Origin: Actinomycetes bacterium
GTDB taxonomy: Bacteria > Actinomycetota > Acidimicrobiia > Acidimicrobiales > Palsa-688
DNA: 9,017 nt
Direction: 5' to 3'
Assembly: GCA_021827225.1 (NCBI GenBank)
Contig: JAKAXG010000133.1
Location: 1 to 9,017 of the forward strand
The position numbers and the translations under genes were made by a program. Shown piece by piece: positions 6,005-9,017 of the stretch. The notes beneath the pieces were generated by a model, which did no database searches, was not told the origin of the DNA, and saw nothing but the letters and a program-made list of their open reading frames with translations. Every line of letters begins with the position of its first letter. Position 1 is the stretch's first letter.

Positions 6005-6940
6005 TCAGCCGGCGACTACGAGGTCAGCGAGGGGTTCGTCCTGGTGGAGCTGGCGTATGGCCCGGGCGAGCAGCGGCGCCAGCCCCGTGATGTTTGCTCT
6101 GATGGACGGGCCGCACGTGGTCGGTGTGCTGTCGGTGACGAAGAAACCCAGGACCGGCAGGGACGCCAGACGGTCGACGGCGTCACCGACGGCAAGCAGG
6201 TGGGTAGCCGCGACCAGTGGCCACGGATCGGCTCCCGCCGCGGAGAGCGCGTCCATAGCGGCGGCGATTGTCGCTCCGGTGCTGATCATGTCGTCGACGA
6301 TGACGACGGGATGGCCCCGCGGATCCCCTACCACCCCCTCGGCGCGGACTGACGCAGCGGTGATCCGGGCCTTGCGAACGACCGCTACCGGCAAACCGAG
6401 GTGCTGGCCGTATCGTTCCGCCAGTTTGACCGCGCCCAGATCGGGAGCCACGACGAATGTTCCGGGCTGGACCGACGAAGCGAGTGACCGGGCCAAGAAC
6501 GGCACGGCGGTGATCGTCTCCACGGGTGCCGGGCTCATCGCTTCCAGCGCCGTAGTGTGAGGGTCCACGACGACGATCCGGTCGGCTCCGGCATGGGTGA
6601 GGGCGGCGGCAGCCACATGGGCGGCTATGGACACGCCCCGGCGATCCCTTCGATCCTGGCGGGCATAGCCGAAGTACGGCACGACGGCGGTGACGCGGGC
6701 GGCTCCGTCCCGGCGACAGGCATCGAGCAGGAGCATCAACTCCACCAGGCGGTCGTTGACCGGCGGCCCGGTCGGCTGCACCACGTACACGTCGTCGCCG
6801 CGGATCGGATCCACGAGCGGCCGCAACTCCCCATCGGGGAAGCGCTCGACCAGGCACGGAGTCACCTTCGTGGCCAGGTCGGCGGCCACGGCGTCGGCCA
6901 GGTCCGGATGGCCCGTGCCAGAGACGATCCGCGGCGTCAC
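6005..6940 (-). CDS. prs: Ribose-phosphate pyrophosphokinase (PRPP synthetase), divergent form
   Basis: This 311-residue enzyme transfers pyrophosphate from ATP to ribose 5-phosphate, making PRPP for purine, pyrimidine, NAD, His and Trp synthesis. Seen: FPDGE (34-38), the catalytic segment VVPYFGYARQDRR (86-98), VVVDPHT with His128, PDLG (166-169), the flexible-loop Lys190 and Arg192, and the PRPP/ribose-phosphate loop VVIVDDMISTGAT (212-224). Length is normal for the family, and both phosphoribosyltransferase-fold halves are complete. Several motifs differ from the common bacterial class I form: DPHT for DLHA, KAR for KRR, and DDMISTGAT for DDMIDTGGT. The last is reminiscent of archaeal-type enzymes, so sensitivity to ADP or phosphate may differ. 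The start is GTG 6940 with GGGAGG at 6950-6945, four bases away. It is transcribed divergently from the ribonucleotide reductase and lies 157 bases upstream of the fusion gene, with only a weak candidate hairpin (5923-5942) between. Confidence 0.93.
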   Translation of the reverse strand: MTPRIVSGTGHPDLADAVAADLATKVTPCLVERFPDGELRPLVDPIRGDDVYVVQPTGPPVNDRLVELMLLLDACRRDGAARVTAVVPYFGYARQDRRDRRGVSIAAHVAAAALTHAGADRIVVVDPHTTALEAMSPAPVETITAVPFLARSLASSVQPGTFVVAPDLGAVKLAERYGQHLGLPVAVVRKARITAASVRAEGVVGDPRGHPVVIVDDMISTGATIAAAMDALSAAGADPWPLVAATHLLAVGDAVDRLASLPVLGFFVTDSTPTTCGPSIRANITGLAPLLARAIRQLHQDEPLADLVVAG

Positions 6941-7000
6941 CGTGCCTCCCAGCCGAGTTGCCGATCCGTCATGCTCCCCATACCGCCAACCGGATGGGGG

Positions 7001-7018
7001 TTTCGGCTAGAGCCGAAA
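7001..7018. promoter_or_regulatory. Perfect palindrome in the prs/nrdJ divergent region
   Basis: TTTCGGCTAGAGCCGAAA has perfect 8-base arms around AG. It lies between the divergent starts at 6940 and 7096, so a dimeric regulator here could act on either gene. As RNA it folds to a 7-base-pair stem with a TAGA loop, and its right arm runs into AAAGGAG (7016-7022), a Shine-Dalgarno-like sequence. No in-frame start for the reductase lies near that site. It does not match the NrdR-box consensus. Confidence 0.5.
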
Positions 7019-7029
7019 GGAGTCGCTGG

Positions 7030-7058
7030 GGCGGTGATATTCGGCGGTGATATTCGGC
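7030..7058. repeat. 13-base tandem repeat upstream of nrdJ
   Basis: GGTGATATTCGGC occurs twice head to tail (7033-7045, 7046-7058), and the 13-base period holds from 7030. GATATT in each copy is loosely -10-like for the plus strand. The repeat ends 37 bases before the proposed reductase start. It may be paired binding sites, overlapping promoter elements or a slippage duplication. Confidence 0.6.
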
Positions 7059-7095
7059 CCTGGCGGGCCCCCCGGGGAGCGCGGACTCTGGCGTC

Positions 7096-9017
7096 GTGCC
7101 TCCTGTCGGTGCGCCCGGGGCCCTGCGAAGACGCGACGGGACGGTCGTCGCTTTCGACCCGGCCCGGATCGAGGCGGCGATCTCGAGGGCGGCGTGCGAG
7201 GTGGGCCTGGACGATCCTCAAATCGCCGCGTCCTTAACCGGGAAGGTGATCGCCCAGCTGGCCACGCGCGCCGGCCTCCGCCCACCGGGCGTGGAGGACG
7301 TCCAAGACGCAGTGGAGCGCACGCTCATGGCCGCCGGTCGCGCCGATGTGGCCCGCGCATATGTCATGTACCGGAAGCGACGCTCCGACCTGCGCCACGC
7401 CAAGGAGCTCCTCGGCGTCCGTGACGAGTTGAAGCTGTCCCTGGGAGCAGCCGCGGTGCTGAGGGAGCGCTACCTTCTCAGAGACTCGCAGGGCAGGCCG
7501 AGCGAATCGACCGGCGGCATGATGGACCGCGCCGCAGCCCAGGTGGCCGAGGCGGAGGAGCAGTACCGGCCCGGCAGCTCGAGCCGGTGGGCGGAGGAAT
7601 TCGCCGGCACGTTGCGCCGTCTGGAGTTCCTGCCGAATTCGCCCACACTGATGAATGCCGGCACGGGACTCGGGCTTCTGTCCGGCTGCGTGGTGCTCCC
7701 GCTCGAGGACTCCCTCACTTCCATCTTCGAGACTCTGGGACACGCCGCTCTCATACACCAGGCTGGAGGCGGCACCGGCTACTCCTTGTCGCGACTGCGG
7801 CCCCGTGGAGATCCGGTGGCTGACAGCGGCAGGACGGCCAGCGGCCCGGTCTCCTTCCTGCCCGTGTTCGACGCTGCGGCCGAAGTTGTCTCCCAGGGCG
7901 GCCGGCGTCGGGGGGCATCCATGGCCGTCCTCGATGTCTCGCATCCTGACATCGTCGAGTTCATAGAGGTCAAACGGGCCCAGGGTGCACTTGAACACTT
8001 CAACACCTCTATCGGGGTCACCGATCGGTTCCTGCGTGCCGTCGAGAAATCAGGGGCGCACCAGCTGGTGAGCCCCCGCACCGGAAGGGCCGTGGGCCGG
8101 GTTCCGGCCGCTGAGCTGTTCGACCGTATCTGCGCGGCGGCGTGGCAGGGAGGCGACCCCGGGCTGCTGTTCCTGGACCGCATCAACCGGGACAACCCGC
8201 TGCCGGGTCTGGGCCGGATCGAAGCGACCAACCCCTGCGGCGAGGTGCCTCTGCTGCCCTACGAATCGTGCAACCTCGGTTCGCTGAACCTGGCCCGCTT
8301 CGTGAAGGAAGGTAGCGTCGACTATGCCCGCCTCGGGCGAGTGGTGGCGCTGGCCGTACGCTTCCTCGACGATGTCATCGACGTGAGCCGCTTCCCGTTC
8401 GCGGAGCTCGAGGGGCCTGCTCACGCCGCCCGCAAGGTCGGTCTCGGCGTGATGGGGCTGGCCGAGATGCTCGCCACCGTGGGAGTGCCATACGCATCCC
8501 CGGACGGCATCCGACTGGCGTCGCGGGTCATGGCTTTCGTGCAGAGAGAGGCCCGCAACGCATCGGCCCGGCTCGCCGGCGAACGCGGCCCTTTCCCTCT
8601 CTACGAGCAGAGCGTCTTTGCCAGGGACGGTATGGGGCCGCTGCGAAACGCCCAGCTCACCTCGGTTGCCCCCACGGGCACCATATCGCTCATCGCCGGG
8701 ACCACCTCGGGGATCGAGCCGATGTTCGCCCTGTCCTACGTCCGGCGCGTCCTGGGCCGCGACTTCCCCGAAACCAACTCGGCATTTGAACGAGTGGCCC
8801 GTCGGCGGGGCTTCTACTCCGAGGAGTTGATGGCCCGGATTGAGCGAACCGGTACATGCCAGCTCCCCGAGGTGCCGGCCGACGTGCGCGCCGCGTTCGT
8901 TACCGCCCTCGAGATCGATCCCCCCTGGCACCTCCGGATGCAGGCGGCAGTCCAGCGCCACGTCGACGCCGCTGTGGCCAAGACCATCAACCTTCCGTCC
9001 TCGGCCACCGTCGCCGA
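7096..9017 (+). CDS. nrdJ: Adenosylcobalamin-dependent (class II) ribonucleoside-diphosphate reductase, 3' end outside window
   Basis: The first 640 codons are present. The enzyme reduces ribonucleotides to deoxyribonucleotides using a radical from coenzyme B12, without oxygen or a separate radical subunit. An N-terminal ATP-cone (about 10-95, beginning RRRDGTVVAFD) suggests allosteric control by ATP/dATP. The catalytic barrel shows PNSPTLMNAGTG (180-191), the first redox cysteine in SGC (Cys198), GGGTGYS (224-230), EHFNTS (300-305), the active-site triad in NPCGE (Asn379, Cys381, Glu383), the second redox cysteine in ESCNLGSLN (Cys392), and PTGTIS (526-531). The 11-residue step from active-site to second redox cysteine agrees with what I recall for Thermotoga NrdJ. 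The missing C-terminus should carry the shuttle cysteines and, in many relatives, a zinc-binding tail. The start is uncertain: an in-frame stop lies at 7048-7050, and GTG 7096 gives the expected length, but GGGGAG (7074-7079) is 16 bases away, rather far. No nrdR or B12 riboswitch was recognised nearby. Confidence 0.93.
   Translation, partial: MPPVGAPGALRRRDGTVVAFDPARIEAAISRAACEVGLDDPQIAASLTGKVIAQLATRAGLRPPGVEDVQDAVERTLMAAGRADVARAYVMYRKRRSDLRHAKELLGVRDELKLSLGAAAVLRERYLLRDSQGRPSESTGGMMDRAAAQVAEAEEQYRPGSSSRWAEEFAGTLRRLEFLPNSPTLMNAGTGLGLLSGCVVLPLEDSLTSIFETLGHAALIHQAGGGTGYSLSRLRPRGDPVADSGRTASGPVSFLPVFDAAAEVVSQGGRRRGASMAVLDVSHPDIVEFIEVKRAQGALEHFNTSIGVTDRFLRAVEKSGAHQLVSPRTGRAVGRVPAAELFDRICAAAWQGGDPGLLFLDRINRDNPLPGLGRIEATNPCGEVPLLPYESCNLGSLNLARFVKEGSVDYARLGRVVALAVRFLDDVIDVSRFPFAELEGPAHAARKVGLGVMGLAEMLATVGVPYASPDGIRLASRVMAFVQREARNASARLAGERGPFPLYEQSVFARDGMGPLRNAQLTSVAPTGTISLIAGTTSGIEPMFALSYVRRVLGRDFPETNSAFERVARRRGFYSEELMARIERTGTCQLPEVPADVRAAFVTALEIDPPWHLRMQAAVQRHVDAAVAKTINLPSSATVA

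Noticed and set aside
7234..7998. Minus-strand frame of 254 codons, and another at 8050-8961
   Set aside because: Both are antisense to the reductase catalytic domain, which carries all class II active-site motifs in the plus frame.

Overview
The window is high-GC bacterial DNA, with G or C at most third codon positions. It holds six clear genes: five on the minus strand and one, cut by the right edge, on the plus strand. The base composition, GTG starts, a B12-dependent ribonucleotide reductase and an ATPase of a type common in actinobacteria suggest an actinomycetote, possibly from a deep lineage such as Acidimicrobiia. No rRNA or other marker gene is present, so this is inference. No rRNA, recognisable tRNA, CRISPR array or transposase was seen.

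Layout from left to right. Positions 1 to about 129 (minus) hold the 3' part of a uracil phosphoribosyltransferase gene (upp) whose 5' part is missing. An ATPase gene lies where it should be. That ATPase gene (240-1427) has a Walker A/B core and a C-terminal winged-helix-like tail, with its own promoter and an operator-like palindrome upstream. Next are a SAM-dependent methyltransferase of the CmoB/DUF1698 type (1528-2418) and a 73-residue orphan protein (2577-2798). The orphan gene is flanked by two inverted copies of a 13-base sequence and preceded by a strong hairpin. A 941-residue fusion of acyl carrier protein, AMP-forming fatty acyl ligase, membrane segment and PlsC acyltransferase occupies 3022-5847. 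A possible 11-codon leader ORF overlaps its start by ATGA. Ribose-phosphate pyrophosphokinase (6005-6940) follows. A divergent intergenic region with a perfect palindrome and a 13-base tandem repeat leads to the class II ribonucleotide reductase gene (7096 to beyond 9017).

How the genes may work together. Prs makes PRPP for nucleotide synthesis and salvage, and NrdJ makes deoxynucleotides, so the right end is a divergent nucleotide-metabolism pair. The upp remnant, a PRPP consumer, is a further link but is broken here. The fusion enzyme could activate a fatty acid, load it on its own carrier domain and transfer it to a lysolipid or similar acceptor in one polypeptide. The methyltransferase and small protein have no evident partner. 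The left third, with its broken gene, ATPase and short repeats, looks like a site of past rearrangement. I found no assembled multi-gene system that I can call new. The most unusual items are the fusion enzyme, the broken upp and the small regulatory-looking repeats.
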